Positions 51,963-60,596 are shown, counted from the stretch's first letter. The stretch is 64,000 nucleotides of DNA from Nisaea denitrificans DSM 18348 (GCF_000426505.1 NZ_AUFM01000011.1:1364001-1428000); one strand, 5' to 3'. Made by a program: numbers and translations. The notes: generated by a model from the letters alone, not told the origin.

Positions 51963-52913
51963 CTACCCTTTCGCCTGCAGCATCTTGAGCAAGGCGATCA
52001 GCTTGTCGTCCCGCTCGGCTTCCAGCTGGTCGATGGACCGGCCGGCCGCTTCCGCATCCACGCCCTCGATCAGTTTCGCCCGGAGGTCCGCATCCAGTTT
52101 CGGCGTCTCCTGCATGGTCTCCCACCAGGCTTCCATGGCCGGGCCGATGTGATCGTAGAAATGACCCATGCCGCCCTTGCCCCCGGCGAGCCCGAAGATC
52201 ATGTGCGGGCCCATCAGGGCGAGCCGCAGGCCCGGCCCCTGAGACATTGCTGCGTCGATATCCTCGATGGAGGCGACATCCTCTTTCACCGCCATCACAG
52301 CCTCACGCCAGAGCGCGGCCTGCAGCCGGTTCGCAAGATGGCCCTTCAGCTCCTTCTTCAGGCGGATCGGATGCTTACCGACATGCCGGTAGAAATCCAT
52401 CGCCCAGTCCGCCGCCGCCGGATCGGAATCTTTCCCGGCGACCACCTCGACCAGCGGGATCAGGTGCGGCGGGTTGAACGGATGGCCGACGACGAACTGG
52501 CTCGCATTCTTCAGGCCCTGTTGCAGATCGCTCATCACCAGCCCGGATGTGCTGGAGGCGAAGATCGTCCGCTCCCCGATAACCGCATCGACCCGGGCAT
52601 ACAGCTCCTGCTTGATATCGAGCCGTTCCGGCGCGCTTTCCTGGATAAAATCGCACCCCGTCACCGCCTCTTCCGGCGTCGCCACGAACCTGAGCCGCGC
52701 CACGGCGGCACCGGCGGAAAGTCCGAGTTCGGTCAGTTGCGGCCACGCATTGTCGATGAAAGCCCGCATCTTGGCTTCCGCATCCGGACCCGGGTCCCAG
52801 GCCACAACATCATAGCCCCTGGAAAGAAAGAAGGCAGACCAGCTCGCACCGATCGTACCGCCACCGAGAATGCCAATTTTGCGGACTGCGTCGACCGCCG
52901 GATACTGAGCCAC
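51963..52913 (-). CDS. 3-hydroxyacyl-CoA dehydrogenase family protein (L-carnitine-dehydrogenase-like)
   Basis: NAD-dependent dehydrogenase of 316 residues. The NAD motif is KIGILGGGTIGASWSAFFLSRG (~12-33), followed by the catalytic-domain motif VVGHPFNPPHLIPLVEVV with the conserved His. The length and the C-terminal EAWWETMQETPKLD resemble L-carnitine dehydrogenases, which oxidise carnitine to 3-dehydrocarnitine. The GTG at 52913 is chosen because GGGAGG sits six bases before it; the open frame ahead of it is Lys/Arg-rich and poorly conserved in type. First gene of an operon with the DadA-like gene. No thioesterase or carnitine gene is adjacent. Confidence 0.85.
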   Translation of the reverse strand: MAQYPAVDAVRKIGILGGGTIGASWSAFFLSRGYDVVAWDPGPDAEAKMRAFIDNAWPQLTELGLSAGAAVARLRFVATPEEAVTGCDFIQESAPERLDIKQELYARVDAVIGERTIFASSTSGLVMSDLQQGLKNASQFVVGHPFNPPHLIPLVEVVAGKDSDPAAADWAMDFYRHVGKHPIRLKKELKGHLANRLQAALWREAVMAVKEDVASIEDIDAAMSQGPGLRLALMGPHMIFGLAGGKGGMGHFYDHIGPAMEAWWETMQETPKLDADLRAKLIEGVDAEAAGRSIDQLEAERDDKLIALLKMLQAKG

Positions 52914-52982
52914 TTTGGGCCTCCCTGTTTTTTTTATGTTCTTGCGGTAACTAAACACCAGGGAGACGCGCTGGAAAAGAGA

Positions 52983-54203
52983 TCAGTCGGAAGGGCTTTC
53001 GTTGCGGCAGAGCACTCCGAAGGCAAGGATGGTGAAGCCGATGATGCCGAGCCATGTTTCCTGCCACAGCCCGTAAGAGACGGCGGCGATCACCAGCGCG
53101 CAGCACAGCGCCGAGACCGCGGCTGCCCGGGCCGGGCGCGGCAACGGGTCCGAGTCCACGACCAGACGCCAGAGCAGCACCAGCGCCGCCAGAATTCCGC
53201 CGAGGCCAAGCTCGAGCCAGATCTGGATCGCCGCGTTATGCGGATGGATCGTGCCGTGCTTGAAGAAGCTGTATGTCGCCCTCACCGCCTCCGGCACCTC
53301 AAGGCTGCGCATCGCTCCCAGGCCGAGACCGACCAGAGGCTGTTCCAGCGCCACCGACGATGCGCTGTGCCAGATCTCCAGACGATCCGCGAAAGATGGT
53401 GGGAACACCGTGACATAGTCCGGAATCCAGACCAGAAGATTACCGAGCAGCCATGGCGCCGCGATCATCAACAGCACGGCGAGCAGAAGCACAAGCCGGG
53501 AGGCCATGCGTCCGTTCAGCACCGCCAGCGGCAGCACCAGCACCCCGGCCACCGCCGCGAGCATTGCCGATGAGGACTCGCCAATGGAGGGGACAACCAG
53601 TCCGACCAAAACAATTACCAGCGCCACCGCACGGCGCCCGGCGAGCCACAGACCCGCTGCGGCAGGCCAGCTCAGCAGGACGAGCGCGGTGCTGCCCCGG
53701 TTGAAGCGGGACGGCGCCACGTCAACGTCCCAGCCCTTGCCGGAGAAGAACCGGTAAAGCGGCGCGTCGAAATTCAGCTCGATGGAGAAAATCACCGCGC
53801 CGAGAAGAATGCTGGCGGCCAGACACAGCACCAGCGGCCGTGTGGAGAGCCCGGCCCGGATTTCCGGCGCGGCCGTGACACACACCAACAACAGCCCAAG
53901 CAGGCCGAGCTTTTTCAGCATCCCGGCCAGATGCAGCCCCTGCCCGCCGAACCAGGCGCCGAGTAGCGACAAGGCAACAAGGGCGGCAAAGGCGATCAGG
54001 ACCGGCTTTTCCGGCCATGCGATCCGCCGCTTTTCCAGCCAGACGGCGCCCAGCAGCAGGATAGCCAGCGCGATGAACAGCGTCGCCATCGCCTGCTTGG
54101 CCAGCACGCCGACCGGCACGAACAGCAGCAGCACGACTGCCAGCACCCAGAACCGGAACCGGACGAACCGGGGATCGGGCGTCATCGCGCCGGAAAGTGT
54201 CAT
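52983..54203 (-). CDS. O-antigen ligase family protein (WaaL-like)
   Basis: Polytopic inner-membrane protein of 406 residues with about 10-12 helices and the large periplasmic loop of the Wzy/WaaL superfamily (~250-330; LVWIPDYVTVFPPSFADRLEIWHSA). The conserved HPHN in HGTIHPHNAAIQIWLELGLGG is the usual ligase hallmark. It should attach O-polysaccharide to lipid A-core in the periplasm. It lies downstream of a DUF6165 gene (seven bases) and near a GT9 gene, so this is an LPS-core locus. Confidence 0.87.
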   Translation of the reverse strand: MTLSGAMTPDPRFVRFRFWVLAVVLLLFVPVGVLAKQAMATLFIALAILLLGAVWLEKRRIAWPEKPVLIAFAALVALSLLGAWFGGQGLHLAGMLKKLGLLGLLLVCVTAAPEIRAGLSTRPLVLCLAASILLGAVIFSIELNFDAPLYRFFSGKGWDVDVAPSRFNRGSTALVLLSWPAAAGLWLAGRRAVALVIVLVGLVVPSIGESSSAMLAAVAGVLVLPLAVLNGRMASRLVLLLAVLLMIAAPWLLGNLLVWIPDYVTVFPPSFADRLEIWHSASSVALEQPLVGLGLGAMRSLEVPEAVRATYSFFKHGTIHPHNAAIQIWLELGLGGILAALVLLWRLVVDSDPLPRPARAAAVSALCCALVIAAVSYGLWQETWLGIIGFTILAFGVLCRNESPSD

Positions 54204-54210
54204 ACCCGCC

Positions 54211-54627
54211 TCACGAGCCTTCCCTTTCCGGCGCGAGGTATTCCTTGTAGGACTTTTCCTCGACCAGGGCGGAGCCGAGCAGGAGGTTGATCTCCTTCTT
54301 GATCGCCGCTCGCTGGTCGTTGACGCGGTAGACGCTGCGCGCCAGCTCGATGAATTTAGGCCCGAAATCGCCGCCCCGCTCGCAATCGCGGATATCGTCC
54401 TCGATTACCCAGAGCGTCTCGTTCACCGCTTTCAGACGGGCATAGGCATCGGCCAGTTCCGGGCTGTCCGGAATCTTTTCGCCGCGCACCTGCTGCAACA
54501 TTGTGTGTTCGCGTTCGATATTGGCAAGTTTCGCCGCGTCCTCGATCCGCTCCAGTTTGATTTCCAGAATGGTGATCTTGTCCAGCATTTCGCCGGGCGC
54601 AACGGGAACCAGAATTGTATCGCTCAT
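54211..54627 (-). CDS. DUF6165 family protein
   Basis: Cytoplasmic protein of 138 residues covering a full DUF6165 domain, mostly helical and charged. MSDTILVPVAPGEMLDKITIL at the N-terminus and KLANIEREHTMLQQVRG and YRVNDQRAAIKKEINLLLGS later are typical. Members are usually found in LPS or glycosyltransferase loci, but no activity is known. The ATG at 54627 gives the family start. The following gene is the O-antigen ligase. Confidence 0.85.
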   Translation of the reverse strand: MSDTILVPVAPGEMLDKITILEIKLERIEDAAKLANIEREHTMLQQVRGEKIPDSPELADAYARLKAVNETLWVIEDDIRDCERGGDFGPKFIELARSVYRVNDQRAAIKKEINLLLGSALVEEKSYKEYLAPEREGS

Positions 54628-54740
54628 AGGGGCTTTCCAGATATCTGCCGGGTGAATGCCGACCAAACAAAAATGGTCCGCTTGGCTACCATGTGTGGTT
54701 TTGGAAGCAAAGATTCGTAATAGTGCGCACCCACGACAAA

Positions 54741-55805
54741 ATGAGCCGATCACGCGCAATGACAGTCACACCCGCCGCTCCGCGAACGCCCGAGACGATC
54801 CTGATCTATTCCTGCGGGGAGACAATCGGCGATGGCCTTTTCAAGCTGCCTTTCCTGAAGGACCTGCGCGCTCGCTTCCCGGACGCGCGGATCACCTGGC
54901 TGGCCGGGCTCGGACCGTCCATGTATGCGGGCCCGCTGGCTCCCGTGGTCGCGCCGCTGCTCGACGAGGTGATCACCGAGGCCGGGATCGGCGACGATGT
55001 GAACCACATCCTGCCCTGGGGGCCGCGTCCATTGGACGGTCGAAGCTTCGATCTTGTGATCGACACCCAGATCACTTTGCGCCGCACCCTCTCCGTCCGC
55101 CGCATCAGGCACAACCGCTTCATCAGCGCCTGCGCCGGCTACTGGCTCTCCGACGCGCGCCCGACCGCCGCCCAGAAGCCGGGCCGCCACCTCCTGAAAA
55201 ACCTCACCCTGCTGCTCGACCTCGCCGCACCGGACCGTGTTGCCCAGGCCCATAAAGGCCATGTCGATGTGGTGGCGGAGGAATACAAAACCCTCGCAGC
55301 GGCTCTGCTGCCGGACGGCCCCACCTATGTCGGCATCGCTCCCGGCGCAGGCGACAAGGTGAAAGTCTGGCCGGAAGCAAACTTCCTCGCCGTAGCAAAG
55401 GAACAGGTGGCAAAAGGCCGGACACCGGTCTTCTTCGCCGGGCCGGAAGAAGCCGCAAAAGTCCCGGAATGGCGTAAAGCGGTGCCTGAAGCCATCTTCC
55501 CGGAATGGGACCGGACGGACAACCAATCCCACCTGAAAGGCCCCGTCCTCGCCATGGCCCTCGCCGGCCGCCTGCATGCCGCCCTCGCCAACGACAGCGG
55601 CACCGGCCACATGATGGCCACAGGCGGCGCCCCGCTGGTCTCCCTCTTCAGCAAGCACAACCCAGCGAAATACGCGCCGAGCGCGATGCGGCTGAAGATC
55701 GTCGATGCGAAGGATTATGGCGGAAAGGATCCGGAGCTGATCCCGCTTGGGGATGTGGTGGAGGCGGTTGAGGAAGTGCTAGGGAAGGCTAGAGTATTAT
55801 CTTAG
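54741..55805 (+). CDS. Glycosyltransferase family 9 protein (heptosyltransferase type)
   Basis: Cytoplasmic glycosyltransferase of 354 residues, GT-B fold. It resembles LPS heptosyltransferases: an N-terminal LIYSCGETIGDGLFKLPFLKDLR, and in the C-terminal half VGIAPGAGDKVKVWP followed by ALANDSGTGHMMATGGAPLVSLFSKHNP, which binds the nucleotide sugar. ATGs at 54741 and 54759 are both plausible. It diverges from the DUF6165 gene, and the three genes together form a small LPS-core cluster. The sugar and acceptor are not known. Confidence 0.88.
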   Translation: MSRSRAMTVTPAAPRTPETILIYSCGETIGDGLFKLPFLKDLRARFPDARITWLAGLGPSMYAGPLAPVVAPLLDEVITEAGIGDDVNHILPWGPRPLDGRSFDLVIDTQITLRRTLSVRRIRHNRFISACAGYWLSDARPTAAQKPGRHLLKNLTLLLDLAAPDRVAQAHKGHVDVVAEEYKTLAAALLPDGPTYVGIAPGAGDKVKVWPEANFLAVAKEQVAKGRTPVFFAGPEEAAKVPEWRKAVPEAIFPEWDRTDNQSHLKGPVLAMALAGRLHAALANDSGTGHMMATGGAPLVSLFSKHNPAKYAPSAMRLKIVDAKDYGGKDPELIPLGDVVEAVEEVLGKARVLS

Positions 55806-55850
55806 AGAATTGAAGAGGCCTAGGCGGAACCTGAAGAAAGTCGTTGCGCA

Positions 55851-56408
55851 ATGATGAACAAGTGCTCTCGTATGGCGAACGAAGCCTTCGACGGTTTCAT
55901 GAAAGAGCGGCTTGAGATAAATGCCCGCGCCACCTCATCTGGCGCTCTGGGCGGTTCTCGTCATCGTATGCACGTGAATGAAGCACGGAAAACAGCGCAG
56001 CGAGAGTACATGCGCAAGGTGGCGCAAATCGCGCTCCACGCAGTCGGCAATAAAAAGGGCCGGTCAGCAGTTGAATCGGGCGGAAACAATCTTCGACAAC
56101 AGTTAGTCGATCAATATGAAGCGGATATGTTAGCGCAATCGGCTTGGCCCGGCGGTTTTGGAGCGAAGAAACGACAAGAAGAGAGACTGAAGCTACAAGG
56201 CGAGCTCGATGTAATCATTTGTGAAGCACTAGCCGACTTCGATAACAATATTGCTGGTTACCAGATCATAAAACCAACAAATTCATCGTTTTTAAGCAGA
56301 TTGATCGAGGGAATATTCGCAAATTTGGCAACTGCCGCCATAATTGGATTGTTCGGAACCATTTTCGCAGCAGCTACTATAAAATTTGTGTTCAGCTTAT
56401 TTGACTAG
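55851..56408 (+). CDS. Hypothetical protein with C-terminal membrane helix; lower GC
   Basis: Protein of 185 residues unlike any family I recognise. Residues ~10-150 are charged and helical (AREYMRKVAQIAL, RQEERLKLQGELDVIIC); a single hydrophobic segment ends the protein (~158-182, NLATAAIIGLFGTIFAAATIKFVF). There is no signal peptide, so it is probably anchored by its tail. The base composition, especially 56220-56400, is clearly richer in A and T than all neighbours and codon use is different, suggesting recent acquisition. ATGs at 55851 or 55872 could start it; neither has a good ribosome site. Confidence 0.65.
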   Translation: MMNKCSRMANEAFDGFMKERLEINARATSSGALGGSRHRMHVNEARKTAQREYMRKVAQIALHAVGNKKGRSAVESGGNNLRQQLVDQYEADMLAQSAWPGGFGAKKRQEERLKLQGELDVIICEALADFDNNIAGYQIIKPTNSSFLSRLIEGIFANLATAAIIGLFGTIFAAATIKFVFSLFD

Positions 56409-56482
56409 AAATCAATGGGACAGGACACTTGCAATAAGTCGCGTTGGAATTAAAGGGACATCACTTAAATCGAACATTTTTC

Positions 56483-57214
56483 TTAATATACCCCAGGAAA
56501 CAACCGGTATCGCACGCGACGTGCGTAGTCTCGATAGCCCGGCAACTCTTCCTGCAAGGTCCGGTCTTCGAGTGCTGTTCTGAATATCGAGATGATTGAG
56601 GCCACCGCCACGGGTATCAGTGTCCATACCGATCCCAGGGCAAGAACGATACCGAACAGTGCGAAGATATTTCCGGCATAGCCCGGATGCCGGACAATTC
56701 GGTATGGACCAGTGTCACAAACCGCATGCCCCCGGTCCGTCCGAATGATTACCACGCTGTAGAAAAAGCGGTTCTCAGCCAACGCCCATGAAGCGAACGC
56801 GTATCCGAGGCAGATTAAAATGAAGCCGACAGCATTAAGCCAAAGCGGAAATTCGGATGACCAGCTGTAGCGGTGGTCCAGCCCTGCCACGATGACCACG
56901 GGATACGAGATACTCACCGCCATCAGCGGTGCGAGCACTTTGTCCCAGGCTTTTGCATTCTGGATGTTTTCAATATTTTGCCGTTCGGCCGTCAATCCGG
57001 GATGCCGCTGTTCCGCCAAGATGCGTCCGCCTAAACCGACGGTAACGATCAGAACAGAATAGAGCCACGCCTGCCACCAACCGGGGTCCCCGCCACATAT
57101 CAATAAAATCAGCGGAATCAGGAGATACACCGCGACTAACCTGAACCAATGCAGAGGGGATACTGTTTGAGCTGCTCCTTCACTGCCCCTCTTTGCTGAC
57201 ATATCGCTCCCCAA
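56483..57214 (-). CDS. Isoprenylcysteine carboxyl methyltransferase family protein
   Basis: Integral membrane protein of 243 residues with about five helices. The C-terminal SAM-binding signature is intact: GPYRIVRHPGYAGNIFALFGIV (~170-190) and ALEDRTLQEELPGYRDYARRVRYRLFPGVY, as in ICMT/phospholipid N-methyltransferase relatives. Bacteria lack prenylated CaaX proteins, so the substrate is probably a lipid or small isoprenoid. ATGs at 57214 and 57202 are possible. Located between the low-GC orphan and the repeat-rich gap. Confidence 0.85.
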   Translation of the reverse strand: MGSDMSAKRGSEGAAQTVSPLHWFRLVAVYLLIPLILLICGGDPGWWQAWLYSVLIVTVGLGGRILAEQRHPGLTAERQNIENIQNAKAWDKVLAPLMAVSISYPVVIVAGLDHRYSWSSEFPLWLNAVGFILICLGYAFASWALAENRFFYSVVIIRTDRGHAVCDTGPYRIVRHPGYAGNIFALFGIVLALGSVWTLIPVAVASIISIFRTALEDRTLQEELPGYRDYARRVRYRLFPGVY

Positions 57215-57372
57215 CCGCGCGTCCCGTTTAAGCTGCCTCAGTTAAGGGTATCCCCACCTGAAGTGGGAACCGAAGCGGTTTCCGCCCTGATCCGTCACGA
57301 CATGATGCGCGCCGGAGGCAACGCAGCGCCAAGTCCGGCGCGTGCCCTTTTCGGTGTCGTTTCGCCCCCCTC

Positions 57373-57458
57373 CGTCATCCCGACGCAGGTCGGGATCCAT
57401 ACAGCCACCGTCACCGCTCTATGAAACGCTGGGTCCCGGCTCTCCGACCGGGATGACG
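57373..57458. repeat. Palindromic intergenic element, copy 1
   Basis: 86 bases bounded by CGTCATCCCG and CGGGATGACG. Each end forms its own hairpin (CCCGAC-GCAG-GTCGGG on the left; TCCCGG with CCGGGA on the right). GTCATCC-ended elements of this type recur between genes in many alphaproteobacteria. A second related copy lies at 58093-58174. Confidence 0.75.
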
Positions 57459-57541
57459 ACGGTGGAAAAGGGGTGGGGTTTGGAGAGTTTCGCCAGGCGG
57501 CTTTCCTGTTCCCGGAGCACGACATTGCATCGGCTTTCCGC

Positions 57542-57582
57542 TTGCATGCCTGAAGATCAGCCCTTATTTATTCAAGAATAAA
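57542..57582 (+). promoter_or_regulatory. Promoter and operator-like palindrome of the VOC gene
   Basis: TTGCAT (57542-57547), a 17-bp spacer and TATTTA (57565-57570). A perfect 16-base palindrome TTTATTC-AA-GAATAAA (57567-57582) overlaps the -10 and start point, where a repressor would block transcription. Confidence 0.55.
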
Positions 57583-57605
57583 CTTGTTAAATAAAGAGGT
57601 GCGCT

Positions 57606-58070
57606 ATGATCGTTCCCATCAAAGGCCTGTACGAGGCCCATCTGACCGTCCGCGACCTGGACCACTCGGTCGCCTTCTACCGGGACGTGCTCGGTCTGCC
57701 GCTGGCCCATGTGGTCAAGGACCGCAACGTCGCGTTCTTCTGGGTGCCAGCGCCGGAGACCGCAATGCTCGGGCTTTGGGGTGTCGGATCGGCGCCGATG
57801 GGGATGAAGCTGCACATTGCCTTCAACGTCGCGCTGGAGGATGTCGAGCGCTCGGTCGCGAGGCTGAAAGCGGCGGGCCTGACGCCGACCAAGAACGGCG
57901 AAGAGCCGATTGACGAGCCGGTGGTGCTGAGCTGGATGCCCGCCGTCAGCGTCTATTTCGACGATCCGGACGGGCATTCTCTGGAATTCATTTCGATGCT
58001 GCCGGAAGAACCACGGCCGATCCCGAGTTTCCTGCCGCTCTCGGAGTGGCGGGCGGGCGCGGGGTTGTGA
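57606..58070 (+). CDS. VOC-family (glyoxalase/bleomycin-resistance-type) protein
   Basis: Protein of 154 residues with one vicinal-oxygen-chelate domain. LYEAHLTVRDLDHSVAFYRDVLGL (~8-31) starts the first beta-alpha-beta module and VSVYFDDPDGHSLEFISML the second; His in YEAHLTV and Glu in HSLEFI are likely metal ligands. Single-domain members include glyoxalases, dioxygenases and resistance proteins, so the reaction is not assigned. The ATG follows AGAGGTG. The gene stands between two copies of a palindromic element. Confidence 0.88.
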   Translation: MIVPIKGLYEAHLTVRDLDHSVAFYRDVLGLPLAHVVKDRNVAFFWVPAPETAMLGLWGVGSAPMGMKLHIAFNVALEDVERSVARLKAAGLTPTKNGEEPIDEPVVLSWMPAVSVYFDDPDGHSLEFISMLPEEPRPIPSFLPLSEWRAGAGL

Positions 58071-58092
58071 GCTGAGCCCAACCCTCCAAAAC

Positions 58093-58174
58093 CGTCATCC
58101 TCGCGAAAGCGGGGACCCAGGGATCATAGAGTGCCGACCTTGTTCCCTGGGCCCCCACGTGCGTGGGGATGACG
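58093..58174. repeat. Palindromic intergenic element, copy 2
   Basis: 82 bases bounded by CGTCATCC and GGATGACG. Inside, CCCAGGGA and TCCCTGGG pair, and CCCCCAC with GTGGGG forms the right-hand hairpin. Same design and termini as the element at 57373-57458, though the middle differs. Confidence 0.75.
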
Positions 58175-58195
58175 ATGTTAACAGAGGCAGGTCCC

Positions 58196-59002
58196 CTATT
58201 TCCCCTTGAACACCGCCTTGCGCTTCTCGTTGAAAGCCCGCACGCCTTCCAGGCGGTCCTCGGTCGGAACCATGCGGTTATAGGCCTCGATCTCGAAGGC
58301 ATAGCCGCTTTTCAGGTCGAGCTGGGTCGACATGTCGATGGCCTTCTTCACCTGACGGGTGGAGATCGGCGCGTTGCCAGCGATACGCTCCGCTGTCGCC
58401 AGCGCGTCCTCCAGCAGCTTGCCATCCTCGCAGAGCTTGTTGGCGAGGCCCCAGTCCATCGCATCATTGGCGCTGAAGGGGGTACCGGTCAGGATGATTT
58501 CCTTGGCCCGGCGGACGCCGACCGCGCGCGGCAGATTCTGGGTGCCGCCCGCGCCCGGCATGATGCCCAGGGTAACTTCGGTCAGCGCAAAACGGGCATT
58601 CGGCGCGCAATAGACGAAGTCGCAGCAGAGCGCGATTTCAAGGCCACCCGCGAAGGCGGCGCCGTTCACGGCGCCGATCATCGGGACCGGGCAATCCATC
58701 ATCGCCCGAACGGCCTGCTCGAACAGCGCATGCTGCGTCTGCCAGGCCTCGTCCGTCATGTTGTTGCGTTCTTTCAGATCGCCGCCGGCGCAGAAGATCT
58801 TCTCGCCGCGCCCGGTGACCACGATGCAGCGAAGATCGCGCTGGTCGTGATAGAGCGCGGTGAAGAGGTCGCGGAGGTCGTAGCCCATCTGGGTGTTGAG
58901 CGCGTTGCCGCGCTCAGGCCGGTCCAGGGTCAGCAGCAACACATGCTCGGACGGCGTCTCGAGGCTCAGGGTTTCGAACGGACCCGGAAGGGTGGCGGGC
59001 AT
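58196..59002 (-). CDS. Enoyl-CoA hydratase/isomerase family protein
   Basis: Crotonase-fold enzyme of 268 residues. The oxyanion-hole motifs CAGGDLKER (~70-78) and NGAAFAGGLEIALCCDF (Glu ~120) and the second catalytic segment EVTLGIMPGAGGTQNLPR are intact, so hydratase activity is likely. ALNTQMGYDL and KEIILTGTPFSANDAMDWGLAN are typical. Substrate not known. No beta-oxidation operon surrounds it. The palindromic element 58093-58174 lies just beyond its stop. Confidence 0.92.
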   Translation of the reverse strand: MPATLPGPFETLSLETPSEHVLLLTLDRPERGNALNTQMGYDLRDLFTALYHDQRDLRCIVVTGRGEKIFCAGGDLKERNNMTDEAWQTQHALFEQAVRAMMDCPVPMIGAVNGAAFAGGLEIALCCDFVYCAPNARFALTEVTLGIMPGAGGTQNLPRAVGVRRAKEIILTGTPFSANDAMDWGLANKLCEDGKLLEDALATAERIAGNAPISTRQVKKAIDMSTQLDLKSGYAFEIEAYNRMVPTEDRLEGVRAFNEKRKAVFKGK

Positions 59003-59027
59003 CTTTATTCCTCCATGACTTACTTAC

Positions 59028-59107
59028 TTCTGGCCGATCATGCGACCGGTGGCTTCTGGCCGGTCATGAGACCGGTGGCGCTTCTCACCGATCCAACGAC
59101 CGGCGGC
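59028..59107. repeat. Three-copy degenerate 26-bp tandem repeat
   Basis: Copies at 59028-59053 and 59054-59079 share TTCTGGCC-TCATG-GACCGGTGGC with two differences; a third, weaker copy is at 59082-59107. It lies in the gap between the hydratase start and the protease stop. Confidence 0.7.
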
Positions 59108-59208
59108 GGCATAATCCCGTCCCGGCCGCTCCGGAACAAGTCCGCTCCCGGCATCTCACCCTGTCCTCTGCGGGAGCAAAGGGCCGGAGCCGGAGTAAAG
59201 CGCGCGGG

Positions 59209-59904
59209 CTACCGGTGTTCCGCTGGCAAACTTTTCAGCAGCAACTCCATAGAGACGGCGAAATTCACCCCGATGTCGGAATCCGAGTCCTTGGTGAAGA
59301 TCGCCGACAACAGCCCGACCAGCCTGCCCTCCAGATCGACCAGCGCCCCGCCGGACGAGCCCGGATTGACCGAGGCATCGGTCTGGATGAAGTCCTCCGT
59401 GTGATTGAAGCCGATGCCCGACCGCTTGTTGGCGGAGACCACGCCACAGGTGATGCCAATACCAAGACCGAACGCGTTCGAGAGTGTGCAGACCGGCGCG
59501 CCGGTTTCCGGTCGGGCTTCGGCCAGCGTGATAGGAGAGGTCTGAAGATCGACAGTCAGGAAGGCGACATCCGTCTTCTGGTCGATGGCGAGGATGGTGG
59601 CCGGCAACCGGGTGCCGTCCGGCGCGCGGACATGCACCTCCGTCGCCTTGGAGACGACATGGGCCGCCGTCACCAGCAAGCCCGAACGCAGGATCGCGAC
59701 ACCCGTTCCCTCCGGCGCGGTGCCGGCCGGGGCGCCGAAGCCCGGCTTCCGGTAGCCGGGCCAGGTCGGCTCCACCTCGAAGATCGATGGCGATGCAGCG
59801 GACCAGGCAAGCCGCGCGTCGGTCTGGGCCCGGGCGTCCGCCGCCATGAACAGTACCCCGGCAGCGAGACATGCTGCGGCAACCGTTCGGCCAATGTCAT
59901 TCAT
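59209..59904 (-). CDS. Secreted trypsin-like serine protease (S1C/DegP-like, no PDZ)
   Basis: Protein of 231 residues with a signal peptide (~1-27, cleaved near ARAQTD). The catalytic triad is clear: His in VTAAHVVSKA (~78), Asp in KTDVAFLTVD (~109) and Ser in NPGSSGGALVDLEG (~188). Compared with DegP it has no PDZ domain, so it is a bare protease domain, like some HtrA-related housekeeping or regulatory proteases. It is probably periplasmic. Monocistronic. Confidence 0.9.
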   Translation of the reverse strand: MNDIGRTVAAACLAAGVLFMAADARAQTDARLAWSAASPSIFEVEPTWPGYRKPGFGAPAGTAPEGTGVAILRSGLLVTAAHVVSKATEVHVRAPDGTRLPATILAIDQKTDVAFLTVDLQTSPITLAEARPETGAPVCTLSNAFGLGIGITCGVVSANKRSGIGFNHTEDFIQTDASVNPGSSGGALVDLEGRLVGLLSAIFTKDSDSDIGVNFAVSMELLLKSLPAEHR

Positions 59905-60080
59905 CCGGAGTGTCTCCCGCTGATCGTTCCCGCACGTTTAACCCCGCACGTTTAACAGAGTATGCCATCGCCGCCTCCGCCATCGCCCGAAACTAAATTC
60001 GCAGTCTCGAAACCCGAATTGCAGATACGCATTCCAGGCGTGCTAGAATAACCGGTCTCTGGCCGATCAAGGAGTACACC

Positions 60081-60314
60081 ATGAGCGACACACCGATGCC
60101 ACTGATCCTCGACCTTGTGGAATGGGTCGCCGAGAAGCCCCGCCCCTATGGCGAGGTCATGGATGCCTGGCGCACCTCCTGCCCCCGCCTCACCGTCTGG
60201 GAAGAAGCTGTCGATCAGGGCCTCGTCGTCCGGCGCTACGTCTCCGGCACCGGTGCCATCGTCGAGGCAAGCCAGAGCGGCAGGGACGCTCTCGTCAGTC
60301 ACGGACGCGCCTGA
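60081..60314 (+). CDS. Small conserved-type protein, function unknown
   Basis: Protein of 77 residues. The ATG follows AAGGAG, an excellent ribosome site. LDLVEWVAEKPRPYGEVMDAWRTSCPRLTVWEEAV is followed by RRYVSGTGAIVEASQSGRDAL, which has the helix-turn-helix plus wing layout of small winged-helix proteins. Similar small proteins occur in other alphaproteobacteria as I recall, but no role is known. It is followed by 282 bases of AT-rich non-coding sequence before btaA. Confidence 0.8.
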   Translation: MSDTPMPLILDLVEWVAEKPRPYGEVMDAWRTSCPRLTVWEEAVDQGLVVRRYVSGTGAIVEASQSGRDALVSHGRA

Positions 60315-60596
60315 CCTCCGATTCGAGTTGCCATAAACCGGCTTCTCCGCGAGCGTGCCGGGTTGCCCCGTGACCATACGGTTACTGATTTTCTTGCTGG
60401 CGTTCCCGTATCAGATCACGCCAAGATAAAGTTCCATAATTATTCATTTTATCAATGTACTAAACATTTTTATTAATCTAAAAAATTAACTACACTTGTC
60501 ACTTTTATCGCGTGCGATCCTGACCTCACAATCCTCACCTGTCCGCATGGCCGCAACAAAGCTGCAACACGAATCCCGTATGAGGGAGAGCGAAAT
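60315..60596. other. AT-rich leader upstream of btaA
   Basis: A markedly AT-rich tract (60421-60510) precedes btaA and probably holds its promoter. I could not pick a confident -35/-10 pair, and the only Pho-box-like word is a single TTGTCAC near 60496. Confidence 0.5.

Larger units (their letters stand above)
57215..57605. other. Intergenic region of 391 bases with a palindromic element and a promoter
   Basis: Between the methyltransferase and VOC genes. It holds a short hairpin (CCCAC-CTGAA-GTGGG, 57253-57267), a palindromic intergenic element (57373-57458) and a promoter with an AT-rich operator-like palindrome before the VOC gene (57542-57582). No convincing coding frame was seen. Confidence 0.7.

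Noticed and set aside
60490-60545. Pho box upstream of btaA
   Set aside because: Only one TTGTCAC word; the second direct repeat at the required spacing is not there.
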